This document shows positions 35,101 through 46,843 of a stretch of 64,000 nucleotides of DNA, one piece after another. Source of the DNA: Polytrichum commune (lineage: Eukaryota > Streptophyta > Polytrichopsida > Polytrichales > Polytrichaceae); the NCBI GenBank assembly GCA_950295325.1, contig OX485808.1, positions 33,751,180-33,815,179 of the forward strand, given 5' to 3'. The first letter of the stretch is position 1, and each line of letters starts with the position of its first letter. The position numbers were made by a program, and so were the translations under genes. The notes under the pieces are model-generated. The model did no database searches. It saw nothing but the letters and a program-made list of their open reading frames with translations, and was not told the origin of the DNA.

Positions 35101-37965
35101 TGTACTTCATTAGTGTTCTCCGATTCCCCACCGGAACAATCAAGGGCCTCGAATGCACTCAGTGGACGCGGCTTGAAATCGGAAAACAACAATGGTGGTA
35201 TCTGCAGCTTAATAAATCAGTAAGGTCCTCTGTCGAACTTCGACCATCTGCGCATAGCAGCTTAGTCGATGTATCTGAAGAATACAATAGTGCACGCGAT
35301 TGATATTGTCAGCGCCACTGTTTGTATGTATCACCGGCCCCAAATTCGTCACCATATCGGAAAAATCTAAACATCAACGTTTTTGAAACAACTAACCCAG
35401 ATCTCGTCACCGAAATACTCCACATTCAAGCAGCTAGTTCAGACACTGGCAATGCCTAGTACAAAAATTGGTACTGTGATGACATTAAATGGGTAATATT
35501 AATTGGAACGTCAAGCTTTGATGAGTGCACCAAACCTCCGACAACCAAGCTGAGTTTCACACACTTGGCCGGAGCGACCAATGTTTTTAGGCATCAGCTT
35601 AAAGTCTGTGAAATACAATAGTGCAAGAAATCAAAGTCACCACCTATGTTCGGGGAAAACCGACGGCTAGTTCATTATCAGCCGATGGATTTCCCCTCAT
35701 GGCCGGTCCAAATTTCCAACCATCGGATGGCAATCTGACTGTAATTTCAATCCTCCGGCAATTAGCCGATGGACCAGAAAATGTCCCGGAAATGTAGCCG
35801 ATTCTTCTTGTGAGTTACTGGATTTCAACCAGAAGCATCCAGAGTGCTATTTGTCTGGGGCATCTGATGATGCACTTGAGGAAGTACCCTAAACCTTAAA
35901 CTTTTTGAATTATGCAACCTTTCCATGACCAAATCCAATTGCTTCTATGAAGAATTGGGGGACCCTTGGCCTTCAAGCGGTGAAGGCATTGCTAGGTTCA
36001 ATTCCTGCCAAGGATATTAACTCTTCAAATTTAAAGTTTTGAACATGCCTTTCTTTTCACTTATTCAAGATTTTGTACTAAGAAATTATTTCTAATAACT
36101 TTTCATACATTTTTTAAACAATTAGTGCCGATATGAATTCCATTTAATCGGATATTGGCCAATGAAAATATGAAAATATAGGCAATTGGCCGATTGATTT
36201 TACAAAAGACCGGCTCTTGCCGATGTAACTTGGAAAAAATCCGACCCTTCATACGTAGCAACTACCGGCAATTGGCCACTAAGGCTTCAACAACTTCCCG
36301 AACTCTAGTCACCACACTAAATATACCAATTTTTTTGGAGACAATTTTTTTTTTTGTTTTTTTTTTAGACAGAAGGCCAACAGCTGACGCCAAATATACC
36401 AATTTGTGAGTGTGGGAAAGCAGTGAAGGTGATACTAAATTCCTTTACACTACGAATTAGTGCCACCAAAAGATCTTAGATTTAAGACTAGGAAGCATTA
36501 TATCTTAATATTTAAAGTACCAACACTTGGCATGAAAGTATTGGCACTTGGCATTATTCGTTGACAAGCATGTGGTGTGCACTATCAGAAGTATGCATTA
36601 ATGTTCTTGAATTATGTGGTAAGTGAGCATAGAATTTATCATAGTCGTGAATGTAGTGTCACTCAGTAGCAACTGTAGCCCTTGGTGACTTTGAGATTTG
36701 GCTAGATTGTGCGTGTGACTTGAATTAGTACCACCCTCACTAATTGGTATATTGAGTGCAATGAACACAATTGAGAGGACCTATGAATGTTAGTTAAGAA
36801 ATCAACAAACATGCACTCACCATAAATACCATAACGAAATCAAGGAAGGTTTGATTAAAATCTTATCCTTGCTGATGCTTCATCATAGATTTGCCAATGC
36901 AACACTTGTTTCTTTGTGTAAATCTAATTGGTAGAAGTTTGGAGAACATAGAAAACGAATTGAATAACACCCACATACCTTGGTTTAGTTTCCTTTTGTG
37001 TTGAACAAATTGATCATGATTGTCACAAGGAACAATTTACCACCTAGGGAAACATGCATGAAAAAAAGAGGAATTCCTCAAATGTAAATGCCCAGGGGTG
37101 GACTCTTCATACCACGTACAAACTAACGTAATAAGGGGTATTATTTGAAGCACTACCATTCACAATATACATAAGGGAGTTGTATTGTTTTTTATCTAGT
37201 GTGTAAATTTAGAAAGACTATTAAGAATTTTGAAGTAAATGTACATTCACAAGAGGGGGCTCTAAGGTTTAGAGGAAAATTTAACAATAAATGTGCTTGT
37301 TTCATCCGATTTACATTTCCATCAATTGTTATCATACAACGATAGTGCCTAAAGGTGACATAATTAGCTTCAAATGAAGATATTTAGCTCATATTCATGT
37401 TTATGTGCATGTAAAGGCCCCAAACTAGGCCTCTTAGATGTCTAAGGGTTAAGAATAAATAAATAAAACTATCATCAATGTGTGTTTAAATTGACATGCA
37501 ATGTCCGTTTGCCACATTGGGACCCACCTATGCAACATCTCTTTTGTCGGATCCCAATGGCCTTGTATGTTTTTTTTTGAAAACATGGTTATCTGTAAAG
37601 TCTTTCAAAGAGGGACAAATTGTGGGTTTGATCCTTGTTTGAGAAAAGCTTCTATTAAGAGATCGTTAGCACATTGTGTATTGGAGCCTATTTTGAAAGT
37701 TGTGTGAAACTTTTGAGACCTCCTCTTTCCACCTCTCAAACTTTGAGAGAATTTTAAGATCTAAAATAGGGTATGTGCATTGGACCTCCCTATGCGAGGC
37801 TAGCTTGGCCCACTCATCCTTGTAGGGCAAGCTAGCAAGCTAGTTTTTTTTTATAGCATGACACCATCTCTTTGTGTATGGTAATTTAAGCATTAAGAAA
37901 ACTTTGGTGACTTTGTGTTAATTTTCATGGTTTGGGACTCTACAAACAACTCTAGTGGAATAAAC
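32171..37965. other. Intergenic, no gene recognised
   Basis: No exon chain is recognised in this stretch. Two GC-richer islands, about 33690-34130 and 34560-35300, have scattered short open frames on both strands (for example 33528-33890 plus and 34727-34969 minus) but no recognisable domain; they could be decayed gene fragments. Around 35650-35800 and 36120-36280 there are repeated GCCGATGG and GGCAATTGGCC words. 36.4-37.9 kb is AT-rich with nothing recognised. Confidence 0.45.
34560..34969 (-). pseudogene. GC-rich open-frame remnant, unrecognised
   Basis: On the minus strand, 34969-34727 is open for 80 residues (with LLTRLLIGKELAKDRRRRYE and CFNPPCLS) and then stops. Further along, another frame reads MGKMALALLFGDHRR and LWDELVHFVDLVG. 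Base composition is clearly higher in GC than the surroundings and nearer to that of the coding exons here. It could be a decayed gene or an exon captured by a transposon. I do not recognise the family. Confidence 0.25.
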
Positions 37966-37968
37966 TTA

Positions 37969-38467
37969 GGGCCACTTCAAACATGAGACTGAGAGCTCGT
38001 GACCATTACACTTCAAGCACTCTCATCAGTAGAAAAGGCGGAGCTGGTCTAAGTTTGCTTCACACTACACTTGAGGGACCAACGAAGTATATGAATGCAA
38101 GATGGATGTAAAGTCTACATGGATTCCTACATGGCATCGAATGGATCATGTTTCAACGTCACTTGGAACATTTTCAAAAACCACCTCTTGGAGGTAGGCC
38201 TAACACAAAACCAGGAGACCATGGCACTCCAAACGCTCGCAACCGTTGAAATATCTTATTTTATCATGTACGAGGACCCGCATGAATAGAAATTCATTGA
38301 AATAGCATTTAGTTGAGAGCCCGGTCACATATGACTTCACACTACACTTGGGGGTCCATGACCGCACTACATGATTTTGGAGGTGTGTTGGGACGGCCTT
38401 TGGACACTTTCTTTTGGGCTCTCACAATTGCATGGTCGCGGCTCTTGGGTCGTGTGTGAAATGGCCC
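37969..38467 (+). mobile_element. Harbinger-like MITE D (short subtype)
   Basis: 499 bp with tips GGGCCACTTCAAACATGAG and CGTGTGTGAAATGGCCC, flanked by TTA on both sides (37966-37968 and 38468-38470). Clearly homologous to E (45179-45678) and F (63586 onward) in the same orientation and to B in the opposite one. Internal blocks include CACCTCTTGGAGGTAGG, itself a small palindrome. Non-autonomous. Confidence 0.88.
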
Positions 38468-38639
38468 TTATTTCATTTGTCTCAAACCGACAAAGAAGAA
38501 GAAGAAGAACTAGAGCATTAAGCCCAATGGATTGAGCATGCTGGCAGTCCGTTCGATTTGAAAGAATTCTAATTACATTTCATCCCTATTGAAGGTGATA
38601 TCTTTCAGGGACAAGCCTAGGTTACTATTCCAGTCTCAA

Positions 38640-39340
38640 ATGGGCCCACTTGACCAGGGTCGGCGCCACGTCACTACCTCCGCAGATAGAATCCTTCCCT
38701 TGGCCCCCCTCTGCTTGGCTCCAGATACTTAAGGATCAGGAGTCCTCAGTGGACTGATCCCCACCGCTCATCCAGATATTCAACGAACCCGATCTTGCGA
38801 TCCAATCCCTCCCTCTCTTTTTCTATTGTGGATATTTCCCGACCCTGGCCGACCTAGAACAGAACGCATCGAAGCCGTTCAAAACCGGAATCCAAAGGCG
38901 CAGAATGCTCAGGAATTCTCACTGTATTTGCCTGCGGGCCTATAAGCCGTCAGATGCAACATCGACGCCCCAAGGCGCCTCCACCACAGGGATCAATTTT
39001 CACCGTCGATCCCTGATCCTTCAGAACACCGACCGTCAGATGGATCCTTCGAGTGGTCACAAGCTCGGGTAAACCATCTCGACCCGTCGATTGAGTTAAT
39101 CCGACGGCCGCATCCCGCCTCATAGACACAAGACAGAGTGTCTCTGGGAAACAGCATCCCGGCCGTTGCGGGAGGGGATCGGACGGCCTCGGTGCCTCCC
39201 AAGGTGGATAACGAGCGCCTTCTTCTTCAGAGTGCTCTCTGAAGTAAGAGGCCTCACCTCTTTGTCTGCTCAAACCTTCTTTCTTCCATCTCCAAGCCTA
39301 AAATTATTTTTTGCTCCAATTCTTGTGTCGAATCGGAGCT
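38640..39340 (+). promoter_or_regulatory. Probable promoter and 5'UTR of the chloroplast RNP gene
   Basis: The region is GC-richer than the MITE-filled sequence before it. It contains an ACGT-core element, GCCACGTCAC, at about 38665-38674, the type bound by plant bZIP factors in light- and ABA-responsive promoters. A pyrimidine-rich stretch (39260-39300) precedes the start codon. The start of transcription cannot be fixed. That this element regulates the gene is inference. Confidence 0.35.
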
Positions 39341-41291
39341 ATGGCGGCCACCAGGATGATGATGTCTGTGTCCAGCAGCTGCTTGGCAGCAGGCGCTGTG
39401 CGCAGCGAGTCAGTCGCGGCCAAGAATGGCGCCCGCGTAAGCTTGGGAGCTTCTCAGCTTTGCAGCAAGTCGCTAGCCATGAGCGTCTCCGGAAGCTCCA
39501 CATTGAGGAGCGTCGCCGTGGTCGCAAGAGTGTCCGAGCTCGGACAGTCAGTCGCCGTAGAGGAGAGCAGGGAGAGCGAGTTCTCAGACAACAGGGGAGC
39601 GCCAACCCCCGGTGCCAAGCTCTACGTAGGAAATGTGCCCTGGACTTGCGACAGCCAGGAGTTGGCCGAGGTTTTCCAGGATGCCGGAAACGTCGAGCTC
39701 GTCGAGGTACGTGATATCGGCTCTCAGCTTATTTCTTGCATTAATGTAATTTTAATGTATCATTGGAGGCCTGGGAGTGGTTCGCAGTGAAATGCGAGAG
39801 TGCAAAATGTTTTATTAATTAAGTAATTACCGTATTTCTGTCGTGTAACAGGGTGCACAACACAGTATAGTATTCTCCATGAGCTCTGTACTACTTTCAG
39901 TAGCCATGGACACTGTCTTACTTGATAATCGATAGGTTAAAGAAAATTACGTGGCAGCTTATGTTACTTTCCTTAGATAAAAACACCGACCGAAATGATT
40001 CGCACAAACCCTTGCATAAGTTTTTATTTAAATACTTGCATCCTAATGCGCCTAAAGAATGAATCCTTTGATTGTAAAGGAGCATAATCATATCAAGAAC
40101 GAGGTGTGGCATAAAAGTTTTTATTATCCTAAGACGGTTTGTGCTGAAAACGAATGTTTGTCCCCTGGCTCTTGCTTAACAACCGAATACTGTTATCTTT
40201 TTAAGGCCTGGCCAAAAATTTAGTTTTGATGTTCGTTCGTTATCCTGAACATCTTCGAGGGAACTGGTTTTTTGCATGCACTGAAATAGGATGTTTTCTT
40301 CAGGTTATCTACGACAGAGACAACGGAAGGAGCCGTGGATTCGCATTCGTCACCATGGCCTCAGAGGAAGAGGCTCGCGTTGCAATTGAGAAGCTTGATG
40401 GCCTTGTAGGTTATCACTTATCTTACAAGGGTGTTTTGTAGAATCTGTACCGATGGTTAATATATATTTGTTTAAGACCTATAGTGCTTAAATATTCAAT
40501 GGAATGCCGGTTCTTCTTTGCCTTTACGGTTCTCACACACCGTTTCACATTGGTGATCAGGAACTTGGAGGCAGAGCCTTGAGGGTCAACTTCCCTCAAT
40601 CAAACAAGGAGCCACGTCTCAACAACTACAATGACAGGCCCCCAAGAAGAGAGGGAGGAAGGGATGGTGCTAGAGAGGGAGGATATGGCAACAGGAGGGA
40701 GTCTGGAAGCTCCTCCAGTAGCGAAAACAAACTGTTCGTCGGCAACTTGTCATGGAACGTTGACAATGTGGGCCTCGAGCAGTTGTTCTCTGACTACGGA
40801 AAGGTTGTCGACGCTAAGGTCGTATACGACAGAGAATCTGGAAAGTCTCGCGGTTTCGGCTTTGTTACATTTTCAGACGCCCAAGAGGTCACAGGAGCTA
40901 TCTCAAACCTCGACGGAGCTGTAAGTATCTGACTGCAGACTCCTGAATTTTTGGCACTCGAGGAGTTGTCTGTACAACAGTTTCGTGAGAATAATCTGGA
41001 TGTTTACCATGTTTGGTTTGATTTTAGGGCAGATTGTATCTCGCCCTCAGTCTGTGCAGAGTTTTGTGATAAGAGTTTGTTCTCGGGAATGTTTGTGTAT
41101 TTTCTACATGCTTTACTCAGTTGATCATTTTGATTTAGGAGTTGTTGACAGATAACAGTCTATAGTTTTGATATGGTTGTAAATTTGCATTCACTAATTA
41201 GCAATTTTGTGTATATCAGGACTTCGATGGTCGGCAGTTGAGAGTGAACATGGCTGGAGAGAAGCCAGAGAGGACTGAGAGGAGATACTAA
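39341..41291 (+). CDS. Chloroplast ribonucleoprotein with two RRMs (cp29/cp31 type)
   Basis: Chloroplast RNPs bind plastid mRNAs and support their stability, editing and processing. Four exons are seen: 39341-39706, 40304-40405, 40561-40920 and 41220-41291, all joined in phase 0 through GT-AG introns, giving 299 residues, in the usual 270-330 range. Residues 1 to about 75 are rich in Ser, Ala, Val and Arg and poor in acidic residues, as in a transit peptide. RRM1 has RNP2 LYVGNV (94-99) and RNP1 RGFAFVTM (133-140). RRM2 has RNP2 LFVGNL (214-219) and RNP1 RGFGFVTF (253-260). The linker (about 168-212) is rich in Gly, Arg and Ser, including a [15 protein letters not shown] stretch. Introns 1 and 2 interrupt RRM1 and intron 3 interrupts RRM2. 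The start follows the only in-frame ATG that gives a full transit peptide. The exact subgroup (cp28, cp29, cp31 or cp33) is not certain. Confidence 0.93.
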
Positions 41292-42897
41292 ATCTCGAGG
41301 CCTTCAAATTCAATTTTGTAACTAGCCTTTGCATTAATCTGCCGAGTTCTCTTTACAAACGATATCACAGCTGTTTTATTGCCTTCAGAAGACTACTTCC
41401 AAGCAAACACGGGTAGTAGTATTTCTTCAGGCACCGCTCTGACCGCATAGGTGAATCCAACCTTGATGATGTAGGTGTTAGAACCTCAGCATTAGAGCAT
41501 ATTTCTTTTTTACCATTTAATTCAGGTTTTTCCCATTTCTTTCTATCCCGAGCTTTTCACTAGGCATGTGAAGCCTCTATACTGGCAGGAAGCTCATTCC
41601 AGTACCCCAAGGTTAAGATTTGCAGCTGACCTTGTTCCAGTATCGATCAATTTTTCTAATGCTTACTCTGTGGAGAACTTGACTTTCACATATGAAAATT
41701 GTAGCTTGTTGAGAAGGTTTCTCTAGATAAATTAGTGGTAAATCAGGTTGTGTTTGGTCTGTATTCTTTCTGATACACAGTGGTTTCCACGTCAGGTATC
41801 AAGCAGGTTACCTCTAAACTGATGTACTGAAAATACAACAGATTACAGAAAGGCATATGCCGCACTTCAAAGCTCCAATTTTGCTACTGGTGTGTGGGTG
41901 TGTTTACAATATATATATTACAATATGTGGCTGTATGTATAAATATAGACATCAATTGTTAGAGTGGATGATTTAGTGATGAGTTGTGTATTCTGAAACT
42001 AAGAAAGCTTTGCAGCAATTATTGAGCGACCTTTCAGTAATGCTATCTATATAGCATTTTCAAATTTGTAGATTGGAGGTCCTGTAAATTAGGATGGTAC
42101 AGAATGGGAGATGACTTTCCATCAGGTCAATTACCACAACATTTAGATGCTTGAAACAATTGAAGTCTGTTGTAGGCACACATGTAGTAGAGGGAACATC
42201 TTTTTGAGCACTTGTTCCTAGCATACTTTCTATGCTATTTAGTTGCGGTGTTTAATCTTTGCAATTATGCTATGTGAAGTTGCTTTGTAAATTTTGGGAA
42301 TTCCATGGGAGAGCTTCATTGCACCTCACTAGGGTTCGAGCCGATGATGGATAAGAAATTGGATGATTCATCCACATAGCACCAGGATACACTCCAAGTA
42401 TTAGAAGTTGGGCACACTTTGGCCTCTGGAAACAATAGAAGAATGCATTGTAAGGTGGCTTCCATCTAACATGTGACTAAGAAAAATCACTTGAGTCTAT
42501 GTAAAAGCTCTCAAACCTACCCTAAAGCCCAATATAGAGTTTGACCTAGATGCTTTACGGATTTGTTTCCTGAATCTCATGATATTGTATTTAAATACTT
42601 GCATAATATTATCTTGTGAACCAAAATATGGGCATTTGGGCACTTAGGGGTAATGCACACAAGCTTTCTAGGCTTGGCAGTAGAGAGTTATCTTGAACAT
42701 AAATGTCACTATGTGCAAAAACTTATCTGCCCATAAAACCCACCACTAAACCTTGATCTTTTAATGCTTTGCACAATTTCAAGGGTATCAACTAGCTGGC
42801 AAAACATCAAGTGCTTGGATAACATCCTTCTGGTCTTGGATGTGTGTAATAGTGTGTGTCTGTGTGTTGAATGATTCAATCCTAAATGATTAAACTT

Positions 42898-43560
42898 GGA
42901 GGTAGATGGATCTTAAATGGTTACTTTTGCATTCAACCCACTTCTCTTAGGGTATGAAACACACAATTAGTATGATCAATTAGGACTTGTCAAACTTTTG
43001 AATCAAGTCCTAGGGCTCTTTGGTTTTAGGATATTGTTTTCCTACTTGGTGTGGGACACCATGGGAACAAAAATGGATATCTCTACCCCTAGTGATGAGA
43101 CCTTGCCTTCCACGGTGAACCCATTTCCAACTTCCACAGTTAATATCGTTTCTACCTTCCCAGTAGCCGAGATAGTTGAGGAAATTGTGGACCATGATCA
43201 GATTTGCAATGTCGCAACAAATTATGAGAAGCTTACGACTTTCACAGAAAATCTTGAGGATGGCTAAATTTCCCAATGATTAAAGTTTCATTTTTTGGGA
43301 ATTGTGCAAGAAGTTGAAAAGGGTAAATTTGTTAATGCCTTAGCGAAACTTGAAAAGTTCAAAAAGCGCTCTAAAATGACAATTTTGACATGGATGGGCC
43401 AAATTCCAAAGCTCCTCATTGCAAATCACATTCTGTGGGATAATACAATCACCACTTATTTGGAGACTAATGTGGCCCAAAATTGAGAATAAATCACATA
43501 CCACTCAAATATAGGTGTCTGATAAAGAGAAGTAACCGAATTGGGCATGTCTACCTTATT
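42898..43560. repeat. Repeat family X copy with internal open frames
   Basis: Left tip GTAGATGGATCTTAAATGGTTAC and CTTAGGGTATGAAACACACA; right end CACTCAAATATAGGTGTCTG at about 43502, then AAGTAACCGAATTGG. Between them, two plus-strand frames are open: 42998-43267 (89 residues, Thr/Val/Glu-rich, with VAEIVEEIVDHDQIC) and 43295-43486 (63 residues, Lys-rich, with KFVNALAKLEKFKKRSK). Neither is recognised, and they are separated by stops. They may be a captured host fragment or the remains of an element-encoded protein. Confidence 0.45.
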
Positions 43561-44069
43561 GACATCAGCTTTTGGAGGTGAGATTGTCCTACGCCTCTCC
43601 GATTTGAGTTATTGATGAAATAATTGGGCTTCTGCCGAAGCAAGAGAATCCAGCTATAGAATTACTCCAAGAATTTGAAGTGAAGAGGAAAACCGAGCGG
43701 TCTCCGTGGTGGTTAAGACGGGGTTAAGATGCAGATTTCAGGCTGACCATAAAAGTTTTAGAGGGGATCATGCAAATGATCAATTCGAGACAGTGTAGAC
43801 CGTTGTAGTGATGCCTTTGAGATACGGTAGGCTAAACCTGGTCATCTGCAACTCGATGTAATGGTCTTGAAGCTGCATCAGACAAGTAAATTGTGAACAA
43901 GAATTGCTGAATCTAGAGTCTGTATTGTAGAAAAAGAATTGGCGGTGTGACCGAGATTCTGTGCAGATTAGAAGAGCTAACTTGTGGTGCACAGAAACAA
44001 TCGCCATTAGAAAAGATTCACTGGCAGTCAGCTGAACTAACCTCCGATCAACCGTCTGGGACAATGAAG

Positions 44070-44281
44070 GGGGAGAACCGACCGCTAGTTACAGATGAAC
44101 CGATTTAGTTTGAGAAATAACCGGTTGAAGTTCGAGATTTCAGGAAGATTATCGATTATTTTAGAGGAATCTATAGAACATACCTGAAATCCATAAAAGA
44201 AAAAAACGAAAGATCTCAACATGTAACCGGTTGGACTTGGAAACACTAGGATCTCAACCGATTATGCCCAAAAATCTCCCT
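44070..44281. repeat. Repeat family Y copy (reverse)
   Basis: Reverse complement of the repeats at about 58003-58400 and 5155-5310. Blocks: GAACCGACCGCTAGTTACAG, AACCGGTTGAAGTT, TGTAACCGGTTGGACTTGG, CACTAGGATCTCAACCGATT. The palindromic word AACCGGTT occurs twice. Confidence 0.55.
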
Positions 44282-44378
44282 GGGCACTGGTCTCGGACGA
44301 GCTCTTGTGCATCTTTCGTAACTGCCTATGACATACTTCCAGGCGTAAATAATTAGACTTACCAGCGCTTACCAGGGC

Positions 44379-44806
44379 TTGCTCTGTGGGCTAGCGCTTC
44401 GTGGCAACAAGAATGCAGACGCCATATCAAGGATGGTGTTCATCGTTGCATCCGCGTTGGCGAAGATTAGCGGGAAGGAAGAATTGGACATGAAATGTAT
44501 GGAAGATGTGGTAGATTACATGAGCAGGAGTTTGGAGCTTGGACAGGACCAGGAGTTGCAATCTGCAAGAATGTCCTACTTGGAGCTTTCAGAGCGCAGA
44601 TTGTCATTTTGACCGCGTCTGCTAAGTCGGGAGAAATGGTCAATTTCGTAGAGGAGCTTCGTGACATTGGTGTTGTATGTTACAGAGTTGGCCGAATCGA
44701 AGATGGCCTAGACTACATTCTGGAATCTCCAAGGATGGAGGGGGAAGGATCCGGAGCAAGTGATCGATCCTCACTCGGCGACGATGCAGGGGTTTCGCAT
44801 TGCTAA
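44379..44806 (+). pseudogene. Unrecognised frames, possible gene fragment
   Basis: Two overlapping plus-strand frames, 44379-44612 (77 residues, with SRMVFIVASALAKISGKEEL) and 44495-44806 (103 residues, with GEMVNFVEELRDIGVVCYRV), lie in a GC-richer patch. The composition and amino acid mix resemble coding sequence more than the surroundings do, and a frameshift between the two would join them. No family is recognised. No promoter or splice pattern supports a functional gene. Confidence 0.2.
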
Positions 44807-45178
44807 GGCTATCAGGACTTGATTTTCAGGGTTCGAATGCTAGGTTTGCACAGCAAGCTACTCTGATTCTAATCGAACAGGCCATTGCAGATTCCAAGAA
44901 GTGGAGTGCACATGCTCCACTGACTACGGCGACAGCTCCTCAAACTGGGCAGGGACCAAATGTATGAAAGGGGACGCAAAAAGGAAACATTCGCACGGGG
45001 CTTTGAATTCGTCACTACTTTTGAGTTACTCTGATTGTTTTCTACTCTAATTGTTTATTTGCATACCATTCAAATAAACAATCTTGCATTTCTAGAGTAA
45101 AATGTAGTGCAACAAATGTATGAGCTACGGTGAGGAGTCTCGAGAGCAACCATCATGACAAAAAAAAATATAAGCTTA

Positions 45179-45678
45179 GGGCCACTTCACACACGAGACT
45201 GAGAGCCCGTGACCATTGCACTTCAAGCACTCTCATTGGTGGAAAAGGCGGAGCCGCTCCAAGTTCGCTTCACACTACGCTTGAGGGACCACCGGAGTAT
45301 GTGAATGCAAGATGGATGTAAAATCTACATGGATTCCTACATGGCATCGAATGGATCATGTTTCATGGTTACTCGGATTATTTTTCAAAACCACCTCTTG
45401 GGGTAGGTCTAACACAAAACCGGGAGACTATGGCACTCCGAATGCTCACAACCATTGATTTATTTTAATTTATCATGTGTGAGGGAGGACTCACATGAAC
45501 AGAAATTAATTGAAATAACAGCTGGCTGAGGGCCCGGTCACGTATGACTTCACACTACACTTGATGATCCGGCCACACTACATGATTTTGGAGGTGTGTT
45601 GGGACGGCCTTTGGACATTTTCTTTTGGGCTCTCACAATTTCATGGTCACGGCTCTTGGCTCGTGTGTGAAGTGGTCC
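45179..45678 (+). mobile_element. Harbinger-like MITE E (short subtype)
   Basis: 500 bp with tips GGGCCACTTCACACACGAG and CGTGTGTGAAGTGGTCC and TTA duplications at 45176-45178 and 45679-45681. Same family, length and orientation as D at 37969-38467. The two are similar throughout, suggesting fairly recent spread. It lies about 1.2 kb upstream of the TTC27-like start codon. Confidence 0.88.
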
Positions 45679-45681
45679 TTA

Positions 45682-46843
45682 AGTTATATCACTCCCCTCT
45701 TGTCCTCTTAACTTAGCCTTAAACATGAGATTTCACAAGGAGAGAGATGAGGAGAGGAAGCTAGAAGGGAGAGGAGTGGAGAGCCGAGGAGAGGAAAAGA
45801 ATTTACCTCCTAAAGATTGATGAACAAGATGACCTTAATCCAACAAATGAGCCCAATTCTACCCTAAATAAGAATTCGGGCCAAGGAAAAGCTCATCCCG
45901 ATTTCTTCACTAAGGCGTGATGGTTTGGCACCAAAATTATGCCACCTTGAACGCCACATGGAATGAGTGAGTATTTAGACCGGCCCCTAGTATAAAGCCC
46001 TTGAGCCCGATTTGATGAAATCGAGTGATCCTATTAGCCCAAATTTTGAGAGTTTCGGGTGGCCCTCACTCCGGCCCCAAGTAGAAAGTGGCCTTTAGCA
46101 TCTATTTTAATGCTATCATTCCGGTGATACCGGTGGTGGTAACCTGCTAGTACAGGTCGTCACTCCCTTGCCGAGAATGCTAAACCCTAATTTCAATTTC
46201 AGAGTGATTTGTGCCCCAATTGTTGATTGATAGTGCAGCAACGACCTCTCGGCCGATTCAAATAATCGAACACATAGTGTTGTACTGTACTCTAATTCTT
46301 CTGTAACCTGAGGCTGCATGACTGAGATTGCATATAAATTTTGTAGGAAGTTTGGCTTCGAATTGAGATTGCTCTCCCATCGCCGCTAGGCTGCTCCAAG
46401 AGCCAACAATAATTCTCGTCCGTCTATGTAAGTACCTATTCCTTCTTTGTTTAATAAAAAAATCAAAAACAAAAATAAGAACAAAAGACCTCTGTAGTTG
46501 GCTGATAGAATTTTGGTGCGGAGTTGAGTGAGGGAAGTGATTGTTGTGCAATTAGGACTGAGTTGATAATTTGTCTAGTTTTTGGTGTGCAGTCACGATT
46601 TGAATCCGGCTCTACTTATCAAACTCAATGTATGCAAAGAGTAGGTTAAGTGAGCTGGTTGTTGAGAAATTCAGACTTGGAGTATAAGGACTGAGGGTTT
46701 TAGGTTTACGGTTGAGTTTCGATGTGTTCAACATTCATCAGATTGCGAGCAATTTTGAAACATTTTAAGCTTTTGTGCAGGAATGTCTGATGAGCTTTTC
46801 GTGAGCTTTTAACTGCTATCAAGCCTTCACTAAGGTTGTTTAA
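45682..46843 (+). promoter_or_regulatory. Probable upstream region and 5'UTR of the TTC27-like gene
   Basis: No other gene is seen between MITE E and the TTC27-like start codon. Purine-rich GAGAGGAG repeats occupy 45735-45800. A possible donor (TCTATGTAAGTACC near 46422) and acceptor tracts nearer the start codon would allow a leader intron, but this cannot be decided here. Confidence 0.3.

Larger units (their letters stand above)
41292..45178. other. Intergenic between chloroplast RNP and MITE E
   Basis: 41292-42890 begins with the 3'UTR of the chloroplast RNP gene and shows no other gene; a short (TA)n run lies near 41911. A family X element with open frames inside is at 42898-43560, and a repeat family Y copy at 44070-44281. 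Open frames at 44379-44806 are unrecognised. No further features seen. Confidence 0.5.

Noticed and set aside
39339-39605. 88-residue arginine-rich minus-strand frame
   Set aside because: Antisense shadow of the transit peptide exon of the chloroplast RNP gene.
39166-39714. 182-residue plus-strand frame overlapping the chloroplast RNP start
   Set aside because: It is a different frame over the same exon and continues into the 5'UTR; the RRM frame is the real one.
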